A stretch of 64,000 nucleotides of DNA, taken from contig JAQUOU010000011.1 of NCBI GenBank assembly GCA_028716975.1, positions 53,318 through 117,317 of the forward strand. Direction: 5' to 3'. How positions within the stretch are numbered: position 1 is the stretch's first letter; each line of letters starts with the position of its first letter. Of the stretch, positions 15,597-24,459 are shown one piece after another. Source of the stretch: Methylobacter sp. Lineage in GTDB: Bacteria; Pseudomonadota; Gammaproteobacteria; Methylococcales; Methylomonadaceae. The notes under the pieces were generated by a model. It saw only the letters and a list, made by a program, of their open reading frames with translations, was not told the DNA's origin and made no database searches. The translations under genes were made by a program, and so were the position numbers.

Positions 15597-16856
15597 GTGG
15601 CTGAAATAACTGAAGTACCCAGTCCTTTTTGCGGTATTGGAACAGATGACCTGACAATCCAGGTTGAGGGTGTATCGCTTAAAGTGACAAAAAACGGCTG
15701 CACGGTTAATACACCGGCTTTTGAACAGGCCATTACCGATACAGGTCCAAGAGTTGATGGTAAAAAAGTCAGCCTGGACGTTGCTGTAGCAAAAGCGGCG
15801 GCATTGTTAAAAGATACCAATCAACCTGTTATTGGCGGCTGTGCAACGGATGTCAACGGTATGCGAGCTTTGCTGGCATTGGCTGATCGCAGCGGCGCCG
15901 TTGTTGACAACATGAATTTTACCAATGCCAGGCGTAATTTTCTGGCATTGCAGGATTCCGGCTGGATAAATACAACGTTGGCGGAAGTTAAAAATCGCTG
16001 TGATTTGCTATTGGTGGTGGGTGTGGATTTGGAAGCTTTTGCACCGCGTTTTTTTGAGCATTATCTATGGAATGAAGAGTCCATGTTTCTGGACGATACC
16101 GGCAAGCGTGAGGTTATTTATTTAGGCAAAGCACCTTCCGGTAATGCCTCGACTTCACCCACGGGGCAAAAGGCCCAGGTTTTTGAATGTGGCGTGGCAG
16201 ATTTACCCGAAGTTGTAGCAGTATTAAGAGCACTGGTTAAAGGAAATCCTATTCGGGTTGAATCAACAGGTGGAGTTGCTGTTGCCGATTTACAGGCAAT
16301 CGCCGATAAACTCAAGGCTGCAAAATATAGCGTAGTTACTTGGGCGGCAGGGGCTTTAACCTATAATCAGGCTGAATTGACCGTACAGACGCTTTCTGAA
16401 ATGGTTAAGGACCTTAACAGTCAGAATACCCGCAGCTCCGGTTTACCCTTAGCCGGTAAGGAAGGCGATCAAACCGCTAACCAGGTTTGCGGCTGGACTA
16501 CCGGCTATCCGGCGCGTACACGTTTTTCCCGTGGTTATCCCGAATATGATCCTTATCTAAATGATGCCAATTTTCTGCTGGACAACGGTGAAGCGGATGC
16601 CCTGGTTTGGGTGCAGGCCTTTAATGCCGGCGCGGTGCCGCCAGTAACAGATTTACCTACCATTGTCGTGGGCCGTTCCGGAATGACTTTTGAACATGAG
16701 CCGGATGTATTTATACCGGTAGGTACGCCGGGTATTGATCATGCCGGTCATGCGTATCGCATGGATAATGTAGTGGCGATTCGTTTGAAAAAGCTGCGCG
16801 ATTCCGGTTTGCCCAGTACGGCCCAAGTCCTCAGTGCTATTGAACAAGCTTTTTAG
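15597..16856 (+). CDS. fhcB: Formyltransferase/hydrolase complex subunit B (formylmethanofuran dehydrogenase B-like)
   Basis: A 419-residue cytoplasmic protein homologous to subunit B of archaeal formylmethanofuran dehydrogenase. The segment PSPFCGIGTDDLTIQ keeps only one cysteine where archaeal FwdB/FmdB has a cysteine cluster for an iron-sulfur centre. This fits the bacterial Fhc complex, which does not bind a molybdopterin redox centre and instead hydrolyses the formyl group to formate. Further family segments are GGCATDVNGMRALLALADRSGA and NQVCGWTTGYPARTRFSRGYPEYDP. In C1 metabolism the complex ends the H4MPT-linked oxidation of formaldehyde. The start is GTG with AGAGGGA upstream. First gene of fhcBADC. 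Confidence 0.93.
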   Translation: MAEITEVPSPFCGIGTDDLTIQVEGVSLKVTKNGCTVNTPAFEQAITDTGPRVDGKKVSLDVAVAKAAALLKDTNQPVIGGCATDVNGMRALLALADRSGAVVDNMNFTNARRNFLALQDSGWINTTLAEVKNRCDLLLVVGVDLEAFAPRFFEHYLWNEESMFLDDTGKREVIYLGKAPSGNASTSPTGQKAQVFECGVADLPEVVAVLRALVKGNPIRVESTGGVAVADLQAIADKLKAAKYSVVTWAAGALTYNQAELTVQTLSEMVKDLNSQNTRSSGLPLAGKEGDQTANQVCGWTTGYPARTRFSRGYPEYDPYLNDANFLLDNGEADALVWVQAFNAGAVPPVTDLPTIVVGRSGMTFEHEPDVFIPVGTPGIDHAGHAYRMDNVVAIRLKKLRDSGLPSTAQVLSAIEQAF

Positions 16857-16914
16857 GCGGAAAAATGCTCCTGCATTTTCTGCCACTCCCTACATCCTGT
16901 AATTCGGAGAAAAA

Positions 16915-18582
16915 ATGTTAATAAAATTAACTGGCGGCATGGTTTATGATCCTGCAAGCGGGATTGATGGACAGCGGCAAGATATTTACATTCAGGACGG
17001 GCGTATTGTTAATAAACCCGTTGGTGAGGTTCAGGTTGACCATGAATATGATTTAAAAGGTAAAGTGGTCATGGCCGGCGCAATTGATATGCACACGCAT
17101 ATTGGCGGCGGAAAAGTCAATATTGCCAGAACCTTATTGCCCGAAGATCATCGCCTCGATCCTGTTGCGCGGACTGATATTACCCGTTCCGGTTGCGGTC
17201 ATGCTGCGCCCAGTAGTTTTGTGACGGGTTATCGTTACGCTGAAATGGGCTATACCACCGGGTTTGAACCGGCTGTCTTGCCCGCTAATGCACGCCAGGC
17301 CCACATGGAAATGGCCGATATTCCGATTATGGATAAAGGCGGTTATATCATGCTGGGCAGCGATGACTATCTGCTGCGTATGATGACGGCTAAAAAAGAT
17401 CAGAAAGCTATTAATGATTATGTGGCGTGGACTATCCAGGCGGCTAAAGGTATTGGCATCAAGGTAGTGAATGCAGGCGGCATCAGCGCATTTAAATTCA
17501 ACCAGCGCAAACTGGACCTGGATGAACAAAACAGCCATTATGGCGTAACCCCGCGCGCCATCCTGAAAACCTTGGCGACCGCTGTTAAAGAACTGGGTAT
17601 TGCTCACCCCTTGCATGTGCACGGTTGTAATTTGGGCGTGCCCGGAAATATGAATACCACGCTGGATACAATTCAGGGAATCGGCGGGCTGCCGATGCAC
17701 TTAACCCATATTCAATTCCATAGTTACGGCGCGGAAGGCGATTTCAAATTTTCATCGGGTGCTGCGCAAATCGCAGAAGCCATCAATAAAAACAAAAATA
17801 TTACTGTCGATGTCGGCCAGATCATGTTTGGCCAAACCGTAACGGCTTCCGGCGATAATATGATTCAATATATTAATCATAAACATGCCAGCCCGAACAA
17901 ATGGGTAACGATGGATATTGAATGCGATGCAGGTTGCGGCGTGGTACCGTTTAAATACAAAGACCAAAATTTTGTCAACGCCCTGCAATGGGCGATTGGC
18001 CTGGAAACCTTCCTGCTGGTTGATGATCCGTGGCGTATTTCGCTGACCACCGATCATCCGAATGGCGCGCCATTCACCAGTTATCCGCATTTGATCCGCT
18101 TGTTGATGGATAGAAGTTTTCGAAATGATAGGTTGTCGACCATTCATCCCGAGGCTCAAAAAATGACTAACCTTGCCTCGATTAATCGTGAATATACTCT
18201 CAATGAAATTGCAATTATGACGCGTGCCGGTGCAGCCAAATTGATTGGTTTAAAAGATCGTGGCGGTTTAAGTGCGGGTAATTGGGGAGATATTACCGTT
18301 TATACCGATAATGCTGACAGACAAAAAATGTTTGAAAAGCCCGATTATGTGTTTAAGGACGGTGAGTTAGTCGTTAAAGACGGCAAAGTTATTCATACCA
18401 AATGGGGTACTACGCATGTGGTCAAGCCGGACTTTGACGCCTCGGTAGAAAAGGATTTAAAGAAATATTTCGACCGCTTCCTGACCATGAAACTCGATAA
18501 CTTTAAAATCAGCGATGATGAAATCACCGAGGATGGGCGCGGCAGTTTGACTGTGCATCCGCTGAAAGGAGGTGTTGCCTGA
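16915..18582 (+). CDS. fhcA: Formyltransferase/hydrolase complex subunit A (amidohydrolase)
   Basis: 555 residues, the amidohydrolase-fold subunit that hydrolyses the formylated methanofuran analogue to formate. The metal-binding HxH is in AIDMHTHIGGG (about residues 60-62); other metal-site regions are LHVHGCNLG and the LTTDHPNGAPF segment near residue 380. The length fits the family. AATTCGGAG lies six bases upstream of ATG. It follows fhcB by 58 bases, with a small hairpin-like AATGCTCCTGCATTTT between them. Its stop is one base from the start of fhcD, so the genes are translationally linked. Confidence 0.95.
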   Translation: MLIKLTGGMVYDPASGIDGQRQDIYIQDGRIVNKPVGEVQVDHEYDLKGKVVMAGAIDMHTHIGGGKVNIARTLLPEDHRLDPVARTDITRSGCGHAAPSSFVTGYRYAEMGYTTGFEPAVLPANARQAHMEMADIPIMDKGGYIMLGSDDYLLRMMTAKKDQKAINDYVAWTIQAAKGIGIKVVNAGGISAFKFNQRKLDLDEQNSHYGVTPRAILKTLATAVKELGIAHPLHVHGCNLGVPGNMNTTLDTIQGIGGLPMHLTHIQFHSYGAEGDFKFSSGAAQIAEAINKNKNITVDVGQIMFGQTVTASGDNMIQYINHKHASPNKWVTMDIECDAGCGVVPFKYKDQNFVNALQWAIGLETFLLVDDPWRISLTTDHPNGAPFTSYPHLIRLLMDRSFRNDRLSTIHPEAQKMTNLASINREYTLNEIAIMTRAGAAKLIGLKDRGGLSAGNWGDITVYTDNADRQKMFEKPDYVFKDGELVVKDGKVIHTKWGTTHVVKPDFDASVEKDLKKYFDRFLTMKLDNFKISDDEITEDGRGSLTVHPLKGGVA

Positions 18583-18583
18583 T

Positions 18584-19480
18584 ATGATTATTAACGGTGT
18601 AGCAATAGACGCAACATTTGCGGAAGCGTTTCCGATGAAAGCAACACGAGCCATCATCACCGCGCAAAATGAAAAATGGGCGATGATTTCAGCCCAAACC
18701 ATGACCGGCTTTGCAACCTCAGTGATAGCTTGCGGTTGTGAGGCCGGCATAGAGGGTGCGCTGGCTTCATCTGAAACACCCGATGGCCGTCCCGGTGTTT
18801 CTGTCATGATTTTTGCAATGGGCGGTAAAGGACTGGCGAAACAGCTTGAAACCAGGGCAGGGCAGTGCGTATTAACTTCGCCGACCTCGGCATTATTTTC
18901 GGGCATTGACGGCGGCACAAGAATACCGCTGGGTAAAAATCTGCGTTATTTTGGTGATGGCTTTCAGGTAGCTAAGCTCATTGACGGCAAACGTTACTGG
19001 CGTATTCCTGTGATGGATGGCGAGTTTTTAACCGAAGCGACTACCGGTCAGGTTGATGCTGTAGGCGGGGGTAATTTTTTAGTATTGGCGCAGTCGCAAC
19101 CGCAAGCGTTGACAGCATGTGAAGCGGCGATTGAGGCAATGCGCAAAATCCCTAATGTGATTATGCCTTTTCCCGGCGGTATCGTGCGTTCCGGCTCTAA
19201 AGTCGGTTCAAAATATAAAGCGTTAAACGCGTCGACAAATGATGCTTTTTGTCCGACTTTAAAAGGCATGAGTAAAACTGAACTCTCAGCCGATATCGAG
19301 TCAGTGATGGAAATTGTCATTGACGGCTTAACCAAGGAAGATATTGATAAAGCCATGCGGGTCGGTATTCAGGCGGTATGTGATTTGGGCGCGGAGAATG
19401 GCATCAAACGCATTAGCGCAGGCAATTATGGTGGTAAATTGGGGCCGTTCCACTTTCACTTACAGGAGATTATGGCATGA
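18584..19480 (+). CDS. fhcD: Formylmethanofuran:tetrahydromethanopterin formyltransferase (Fhc subunit D)
   Basis: 298 residues starting MIINGVAIDATFAEAFPMKA. AAGGAGGT (18566-18573) lies ten bases upstream of ATG 18584, and the fhcA stop is at 18582, so this start was preferred to an upstream in-frame codon. It transfers the formyl group from 5-formyl-H4MPT to the methanofuran analogue. Ftr-family landmarks include TGFATSVIACGCEAGIEG, ETPDGRPGVSVMIF and MPFPGGIVRSGSKVGSKYKAL. It overlaps fhcC by four bases (ATGA). Confidence 0.95.
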   Translation: MIINGVAIDATFAEAFPMKATRAIITAQNEKWAMISAQTMTGFATSVIACGCEAGIEGALASSETPDGRPGVSVMIFAMGGKGLAKQLETRAGQCVLTSPTSALFSGIDGGTRIPLGKNLRYFGDGFQVAKLIDGKRYWRIPVMDGEFLTEATTGQVDAVGGGNFLVLAQSQPQALTACEAAIEAMRKIPNVIMPFPGGIVRSGSKVGSKYKALNASTNDAFCPTLKGMSKTELSADIESVMEIVIDGLTKEDIDKAMRVGIQAVCDLGAENGIKRISAGNYGGKLGPFHFHLQEIMA

Positions 19481-20304
19481 GCGACTTGACGTTTACGCTG
19501 AAACACAGACCTGATCAGCGGGTGGATATGTCGCCGCTGGTTTGCCAAAAGCTGGCAAATATGGAGCCTGCTGAAATTGCAGCGCTTACTTTGCAGAATG
19601 GTAAAAGTAAGAGTCGCGTGGATGAATTATTCAGCATTACCGGTTCTGATGCCCAAAATATGGTGATAAAAAACAGTTTTGGAAAGCTCGACTTTATCGG
19701 CAGGGGACTGGATGGCGGCAGCATAAAAATAGAAGGCGATGCCGGGGCTTATCTGGGTTTGGGTATGAAATCCGGCGCTATTATCGTCTCGGGTAATGTG
19801 GAGATTTTTGCCGGTTGCGAAATGAAAAACGGTTATCTGGAAATCGCCGGTAATGCCGGTGACTTTTTGGGAGCCGCCTTGCCCGGCAATAAAATGGGTA
19901 TGAAAGGCGGAACCATTCTTGTTAGAAGTAATGCCGGTGAGCGTGCCGGTGATCACATGCGGCGCGGCAATATCCTGATTGAAGGTAATGCCGGTGATTA
20001 TTGCGGTTCAAGAATGACAGCAGGAACGATCGCAGTAATGGGGCAAACCGGCAGGTATTTGGGTTTTGCCATGCGCCGCGGTACGTTGTTATTATGGAAT
20101 CAGCCGGTGCTGTCAGCCAGTTTCAATGATTGCGGCGCGCATACCTTGTCATTTTTACCTATTTTGTTTTCATCATTTAAAAAGCTCAATTCCAGGTTTG
20201 CTGAGGCTTCCGCGGTATTTAACCGGGTACAACGCTATGCCGGTGATATGTCGGAAATGGGGCGAGGCGAAGTTCTGGTTAAAATAACACAGACGGGATT
20301 CTAG
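19477..20304 (+). CDS. fhcC: Formyltransferase/hydrolase complex subunit C
   Basis: A 275-residue protein built of glycine-rich repeats (GDAGAYLGLGMKSG, GNVEIFAGCEMKNG, GNAGDFLGAALPG, GNAGDYCGSRMTAG) that form the beta-helix typical of subunit C of formylmethanofuran dehydrogenase and of the glutamate synthase alpha-subunit C-terminal domain. It organises the A and D subunits of the complex. It starts inside the end of fhcD (ATGA overlap) and is the last gene of fhcBADC. No clear terminator is seen before the mer-type regulator. Confidence 0.94.
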   Translation: MSDLTFTLKHRPDQRVDMSPLVCQKLANMEPAEIAALTLQNGKSKSRVDELFSITGSDAQNMVIKNSFGKLDFIGRGLDGGSIKIEGDAGAYLGLGMKSGAIIVSGNVEIFAGCEMKNGYLEIAGNAGDFLGAALPGNKMGMKGGTILVRSNAGERAGDHMRRGNILIEGNAGDYCGSRMTAGTIAVMGQTGRYLGFAMRRGTLLLWNQPVLSASFNDCGAHTLSFLPILFSSFKKLNSRFAEASAVFNRVQRYAGDMSEMGRGEVLVKITQTGF

Positions 20305-20378
20305 CTGGATAAGGTCATCCTTCGCCAGATTGGGGCATAATTTGCGATTATGCTCCAGTGGTACAGAGAAACCAGGTA

Positions 20379-20777
20379 ATGTCAGAAAGACCTTTAACAA
20401 TTAATTTAACGGCAAAAAAGGCAGGTATAGGAATTGAAACAATACGCTATTACCAGCGTATCGGGCTTATCGATAAGCCCGAAAAACCACTATCCGGCTA
20501 TCGTGTTTATTCCACGGACACTATATCCCGGCTTCATTTTATCCAGCGTGCCAAAGAACTTGGCTTTAGCCTTGCTGAAATTTCCCGCCTTTTAGCCCTG
20601 GGTGATGGCAGTTGCCTTGAAACCAAAGAACTTGCAGCACACAAGCTTGAAATAATCAAAAGTAAACTTCAGGATTTGCAGTCTATAGCCAGTACACTGG
20701 AAAAGCTCATTCAGTCCTGTGAATCCACTCCGGATCATCAGGGATGTCCCATTATTACGGCTATTGCACAAAAATAA
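20379..20777 (+). CDS. merR: MerR-type mercury-responsive transcriptional regulator
   Basis: 132 residues from ATG 20379, preceded by an AGG; a GTG 21 bases upstream is possible. The N-terminal winged-helix reads KKAGIGIETIRYYQRIGLI, with GYRVYS. All three mercury-binding cysteines of MerR are present: GDGSCLET, then SCESTPDHQGC with eight residues between the last two, matching the Cys82/117/126 pattern. It should activate the promoter at 20785 by bending the over-long spacer when Hg(II) binds. It is transcribed in the same direction as merT, not divergently as in Tn21-type operons. Confidence 0.88.
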   Translation: MSERPLTINLTAKKAGIGIETIRYYQRIGLIDKPEKPLSGYRVYSTDTISRLHFIQRAKELGFSLAEISRLLALGDGSCLETKELAAHKLEIIKSKLQDLQSIASTLEKLIQSCESTPDHQGCPIITAIAQK

Positions 20778-20784
20778 AACTTAC

Positions 20785-20816
20785 TTGACTCTGTGCCTGG
20801 GTACGGAGCTTATACT
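20785..20816 (+). promoter_or_regulatory. MerR-type promoter/operator upstream of merT
   Basis: TTGACT (20785-20790) and TATACT (20811-20816) are separated by 20 bases, an over-long spacer as used by MerR activators. The spacer holds the dyad CTCTGTGCC-TG-GGTACGGAG (20789-20808), with 7 of 9 pairs. Confidence 0.8.
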
Positions 20817-20850
20817 CCTGAATACAGTTAAAAATTGAGGAGTTTAAAGC

Positions 20851-21204
20851 ATGCCGAAAAAATTAAATATTTCTTTGATTGGCGGCTTGCTAGCGGGTAT
20901 TGCAACATCGCTGTGTTGTGCAGGTCCTTTGGTTTTATTGTCCTTGGGTTTTAGCGGCGCGTGGGTCAGCAACTTGGCGGCACTTACACCTTATCGTCCC
21001 GTATTCATAGTTCTCGCAGTGGCTGCGTTAATCATTGCCTATTCACTTATCTACAATCGGGCACCCGATCAGGTATGCGAAGAGGGAAAGGTTTGTGCAA
21101 AACCACTTGTTAAACGGGCATATGAAGGCTTATTTTGGAGTGTGGCCGTGGTGGTTTTAATGTTTATTGCATCGCCTTATCTTATTTCAATAATTTATGG
21201 ATAA
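20851..21204 (+). CDS. merT: Mercuric transport protein MerT
   Basis: A 117-residue inner-membrane protein with three hydrophobic segments. The vicinal cysteine pair in the first helix (ATSLCCAGPLVLL, residues 22-23) and the second pair on the cytoplasmic loop (CEEGKVC) are the Hg(II) relay ligands of MerT. GAGGAG lies upstream of ATG. The end overlaps or abuts merP. Together they import Hg(II) for reduction by MerA, but no merA is present nearby. Confidence 0.9.
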   Translation: MPKKLNISLIGGLLAGIATSLCCAGPLVLLSLGFSGAWVSNLAALTPYRPVFIVLAVAALIIAYSLIYNRAPDQVCEEGKVCAKPLVKRAYEGLFWSVAVVVLMFIASPYLISIIYG

Positions 21205-21493
21205 TAGTATGAGAAACAAGCTGTTTTTTGGGGTATTGCTATCTATATCGGGAGTTTTATCTGCGGCAGAGCAATCTGTAATATTGTTTGTTCCGGGAAT
21301 GAATTGCCTTGTATGTCCGGTTACGGTAAAGAAAAGTTTACAAAAAGTCGATGGGGTCAAATTTGTTAATATCATTTATGAAAGCAAAACGGCGGAGATT
21401 TCTTTCGATGATAAAGTTACCGATATAAACAGCCTAATGAAGGCTACGGAAAATGCAGGCTATCCTTCCCAAGTTAAAGGGGATAAGAAGTGA
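21197..21493 (+). CDS. merP: Periplasmic mercury-binding protein MerP
   Basis: A 98-residue exported protein with an HMA fold: signal peptide ending near LSAAEQ, then FVPGMNCLVCPVTVKKSL, the GMxCxxC metal-binding loop, followed by the betaalphabeta pattern (VKFVNIIYESKTAEISFDD). It binds Hg(II) in the periplasm and hands it to MerT. ATG 21197 overlaps merT by eight bases; ATG 21209 is an equally possible start. The stop shares bases with the start of the next gene. Confidence 0.88.
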   Translation: MDNSMRNKLFFGVLLSISGVLSAAEQSVILFVPGMNCLVCPVTVKKSLQKVDGVKFVNIIYESKTAEISFDDKVTDINSLMKATENAGYPSQVKGDKK

Positions 21494-21711
21494 TGGAGAA
21501 AGAAATAATCCTTGAATCAACAATAAGGTGTCCTGAATGCGGCCATGTAAAGACAGAAACTATGCCGTCAGATGCCTGTCAATGGTTTTATGAGTGTGAA
21601 AATTGTCATGTATTGCTTCGCCCGAAAGCGGGGGATTGCTGCGTTTTTTGTTCTTATGCCGATATGCCATGCCCGCCTGTACAAAAAGACAGTAAAAATT
21701 GCTGTTCTTAA
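21493..21711 (+). CDS. GDCCVxC-domain small cysteine-rich protein
   Basis: A 72-residue protein starting at ATG 21493 within the merP stop (TGATG). It has a zinc-ribbon-like front (RCPECGH...CENCH), the defining GDCCVFCSY motif, and a Cys-rich tail NCCS. GDCCVxC proteins commonly accompany mer genes, and some homologues carry selenocysteine in the motif. It is presumably a cytoplasmic mercury-binding or handover protein. This one has cysteines throughout. Confidence 0.85.
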   Translation: MEKEIILESTIRCPECGHVKTETMPSDACQWFYECENCHVLLRPKAGDCCVFCSYADMPCPPVQKDSKNCCS

Positions 21712-21748
21712 CGTTTAATATATTAACTTAGACTCATTACTATCCATT

Positions 21749-22600
21749 ATGGTCTCCGTACTAACAACAACCAGTCATAATCGGGATGTTGCGGGCTTAA
21801 AGTATGTCTATCCGGTATTGTCCAGGCGAGCAGGCGGCTTGTCGATTGGCGTCAATTTCAATACCAATAACGCCTGTAATTGGCGTTGCATCTATTGTCA
21901 GGTGCCTGATCTTAAAATCGGTGCGGCGCCCGAAATGGATTTTCAGCTATTGGAAGATGAATTAAGGTTTTTTCTTGATGATGTGCTCAATGGCGATTTC
22001 TACAAGCGTTTTCAAGTACATGAAGGCCAGCGTATCATTAAGGATATTGCCGTTTCCGGTAATGGCGAGCCGACCAGTCTAAAAGATTTTGCCAGGGCCG
22101 TGACACTGATTGGACAAATAGCAACTGAGGGCGGAGTTTTACCCCACAGTAATTTTGTGTTGATTACTAATGGCAGCCTGGTGCATCAATCCAAAGTTCA
22201 GGAAGGCTTAAAGAGCTTAAAGGAATATGGCGGAGAAGTCTGGTTCAAGCTGGATAGCGCTACAGAACAGGGTAAGGCTTTTATCAATAATGCCGGGCAG
22301 AACTGTCAGAGTGGCTTGGACAATCTACTGCTTTCAGCAACGCTTTGTCCGACAAAATTGCAGATATGCTTGTTTGACTATGATAAACAGGGATTGCCTG
22401 CCAAGGAAAAAGTAGCATTTCTGAGCGTGCTAAAAATGCTTCAGGCGAATGGTAGCTTGAAAAAGGTGATGTTATATACAATAGCGCGGCCCTCATTGCA
22501 ACCCGAAGCTGTTCACCTGCAGCCATTATCAGTCGCCACAATGACTGCATTTGCTGAAGAAATCAGGCTTTTGGGTTTTGATGTCTCAATAAATGCCTGA
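21749..22600 (+). CDS. Radical SAM protein
   Basis: 283 residues. NACNWRCIYCQVPD holds the CxxxCxxC cluster that binds the [4Fe-4S] centre, and SGNGEPT, followed by an IGQIATEGG segment and VLITNGSLV, are the SAM-binding strands of the radical SAM barrel. No SPASM or extra C-terminal cysteine cluster is visible, so the substrate is unknown. Its sequence resembles a group of methanotroph radical SAM proteins without assigned function. It starts 37 bases after the mer genes without a clear ribosome binding site, so co-transcription with them is possible but not shown. Confidence 0.8.
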   Translation: MVSVLTTTSHNRDVAGLKYVYPVLSRRAGGLSIGVNFNTNNACNWRCIYCQVPDLKIGAAPEMDFQLLEDELRFFLDDVLNGDFYKRFQVHEGQRIIKDIAVSGNGEPTSLKDFARAVTLIGQIATEGGVLPHSNFVLITNGSLVHQSKVQEGLKSLKEYGGEVWFKLDSATEQGKAFINNAGQNCQSGLDNLLLSATLCPTKLQICLFDYDKQGLPAKEKVAFLSVLKMLQANGSLKKVMLYTIARPSLQPEAVHLQPLSVATMTAFAEEIRLLGFDVSINA

Positions 22601-22904
22601 TTTAAGCTCTGATTTGCGATGATTCCTGACAGTTTATACCGGCAGCAAGTATTTTTTAAATGTCACATAGAGGCTTTCAGTTTTTTAAATTCAACACAGT
22701 TAAATTAGAATTTTCTGGGAATCAAATTAACTGTGTGATGGAAATGATGTAATACTGATTTAAACTTTTTCATACTACATTGGCTTCAATGCTATAGGGA
22801 TTAACCTGAAAATCTAGATAGCTTTTATACCGGAAGCAGGGCTCATGTATTTTCTTTAACTTATCTTTTAAAATTGTAAGAGCTGGAATAGGGGAATTTA
22901 TAGC
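22601..22904. other. AT-rich intergenic region before tRNA-Leu
   Basis: About 300 bases without a gene. They contain the palindrome at 22694-22736 and two copies of a TTTATACCGGnAGCA motif (about 22633 and 22826). Confidence 0.5.
22694..22736. repeat. Inverted repeat ACACAGTTAA / TTAACTGTGT
   Basis: Perfect 10-base arms (22694-22703 and 22727-22736) around 23 bases. Not followed by a T-run. Possible operator or mRNA structure downstream of the radical SAM gene. Confidence 0.45.
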
Positions 22905-22934
22905 TTGGTATTTGGATATAAGTTTGTTTATAAT
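22905..22934 (+). promoter_or_regulatory. Sigma-70-type promoter of tRNA-Leu
   Basis: TTGGTA (22905-22910), an 18-base spacer, and a perfect TATAAT (22929-22934). The tRNA begins 15 bases after the -10 box. Confidence 0.7.
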
Positions 22935-22948
22935 AAGAAGTTAATTAT

Positions 22949-23033
<85 letters not shown>

Positions 23034-23148
23034 TAAATTCATACTATAATTAAAAATTACCGACTTGTGTCGTTAATTTTACATATCTTTTAGCCGTTTG
23101 CCGGTATCTTAATACAAATTCTATTGTTAAATTATTTGAGGTAAAGAA

Positions 23149-24459
23149 ATGCAAATTTCTGTCGAAAAGACATCTGAGTTAAGCAGAAAAATGACTGTCA
23201 GCATACCTGAAGAAGTTGTACAGGAGAAAATGGCGTCGCGTTTAAAAAAATTAGCGCGCGAAGCGAAAATAGATGGCTTTCGTCCGGGCAAAGTGCCTCA
23301 ACATGTAGTTAAAAAAATGTTCGGAGAGAGGGTTCGTGGTGAGATTGCAGGAGACCTGATTCAAACTACTTATTTTGAAGCATTGCAAAACCAGGATTTA
23401 AAACCGGTGGGTCACCCGCATATTCATCCATCGGATGAGACTGAAGGCTTCAAATATACGGCTGAGTTTGAAGTTTATCCTGAAATTTCACTCGAAGGTA
23501 TTGATCATCTTGAAGTAGTTCGCCCCATTGCAACGGTTGAAGAAGTTGATGTGGAGAATATGATTGCCAAACTGCGCGCGCAAAAGAAAGAATGGCATGC
23601 AGTAGAGCGGGATGCCCAGGAGAATGATCGTATTACAATAAGTTTCTCAGGCACTTCTGAGGGCGAGAACTTTACGGATGGAAAAGTTGAGAATTATCAG
23701 GTGGAAATTGGCGCCAAACAAATGATACCGGGTTTTGAAGAAAATCTGCTTGGACTCAAGGCGGGGACAGCTAAATCTTTTGAAGTATTTTTTCCGGAGC
23801 AATACGGGAATGAAAAGCTGGCCGGTAAAGCTGCTAAGTTTGAAGTTGAAGTCATTCAGGTTGAAGAACCGGTACTTCCTGAAACTGATGAAGCTTTTAT
23901 CAAGGCTTACGGAATTGAAGAAGGTTCCCCGGATTCTTTCCGTAAAGACGTTAAAGCCAATATGGAAAGGGAGCTCGAACAAGCCTTGCGCGGCAAGCTA
24001 AAAAATGCAGTAATGGATGCCTTATATGGAAAAGTCCCGGTTGCTGTGCCGAATACCTTGCTGGACCAGGAAGTTGAAGTTTTGATGAAGCCTTATCTGG
24101 AAACCGCCAAAAGACAGAAATTGAATCTGGAAGATTTACAGTTACCAAGGGATGTATTTGAAGAACAAGCAAAACGCCGAGTGGCATTAGGCTTGATCCT
24201 GGGCGAAGTCATTCAAAAAAATAATATTAAATTAGATACTGATAGAGTACGTTCTACCATTGAAGACCTGGCGAAAAGTTACGAAAGTCCTGAGGATGTT
24301 GTCAGGTGGTATTTTTCAGATCAAAGCCGTTTAAAGGATGTGCAACAAATGGTGCTGGAAGATCAAACAGTTGAATGGCTGGTTGCGCAGGCGGTAGTCT
24401 CAGATGAAACAGTGAAATTTAATGATATCATGGGTAACCAGAACAATAAGGAACTCTAA
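23149..24459 (+). CDS. tig: Trigger factor (ribosome-associated chaperone and prolyl isomerase)
   Basis: 436 residues, the usual length. The N-terminal ribosome-binding domain contains the signature GFRPGKVP; the FKBP-like PPIase domain (about 160-245) is followed by the helical C-terminal chaperone domain. It binds at the ribosome exit tunnel and shields nascent chains. GAGGTAAAG lies upstream of ATG. It is followed directly by clpP (TAATG overlap), the classic tig-clpP-clpX order. Confidence 0.97.
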   Translation: MQISVEKTSELSRKMTVSIPEEVVQEKMASRLKKLAREAKIDGFRPGKVPQHVVKKMFGERVRGEIAGDLIQTTYFEALQNQDLKPVGHPHIHPSDETEGFKYTAEFEVYPEISLEGIDHLEVVRPIATVEEVDVENMIAKLRAQKKEWHAVERDAQENDRITISFSGTSEGENFTDGKVENYQVEIGAKQMIPGFEENLLGLKAGTAKSFEVFFPEQYGNEKLAGKAAKFEVEVIQVEEPVLPETDEAFIKAYGIEEGSPDSFRKDVKANMERELEQALRGKLKNAVMDALYGKVPVAVPNTLLDQEVEVLMKPYLETAKRQKLNLEDLQLPRDVFEEQAKRRVALGLILGEVIQKNNIKLDTDRVRSTIEDLAKSYESPEDVVRWYFSDQSRLKDVQQMVLEDQTVEWLVAQAVVSDETVKFNDIMGNQNNKEL

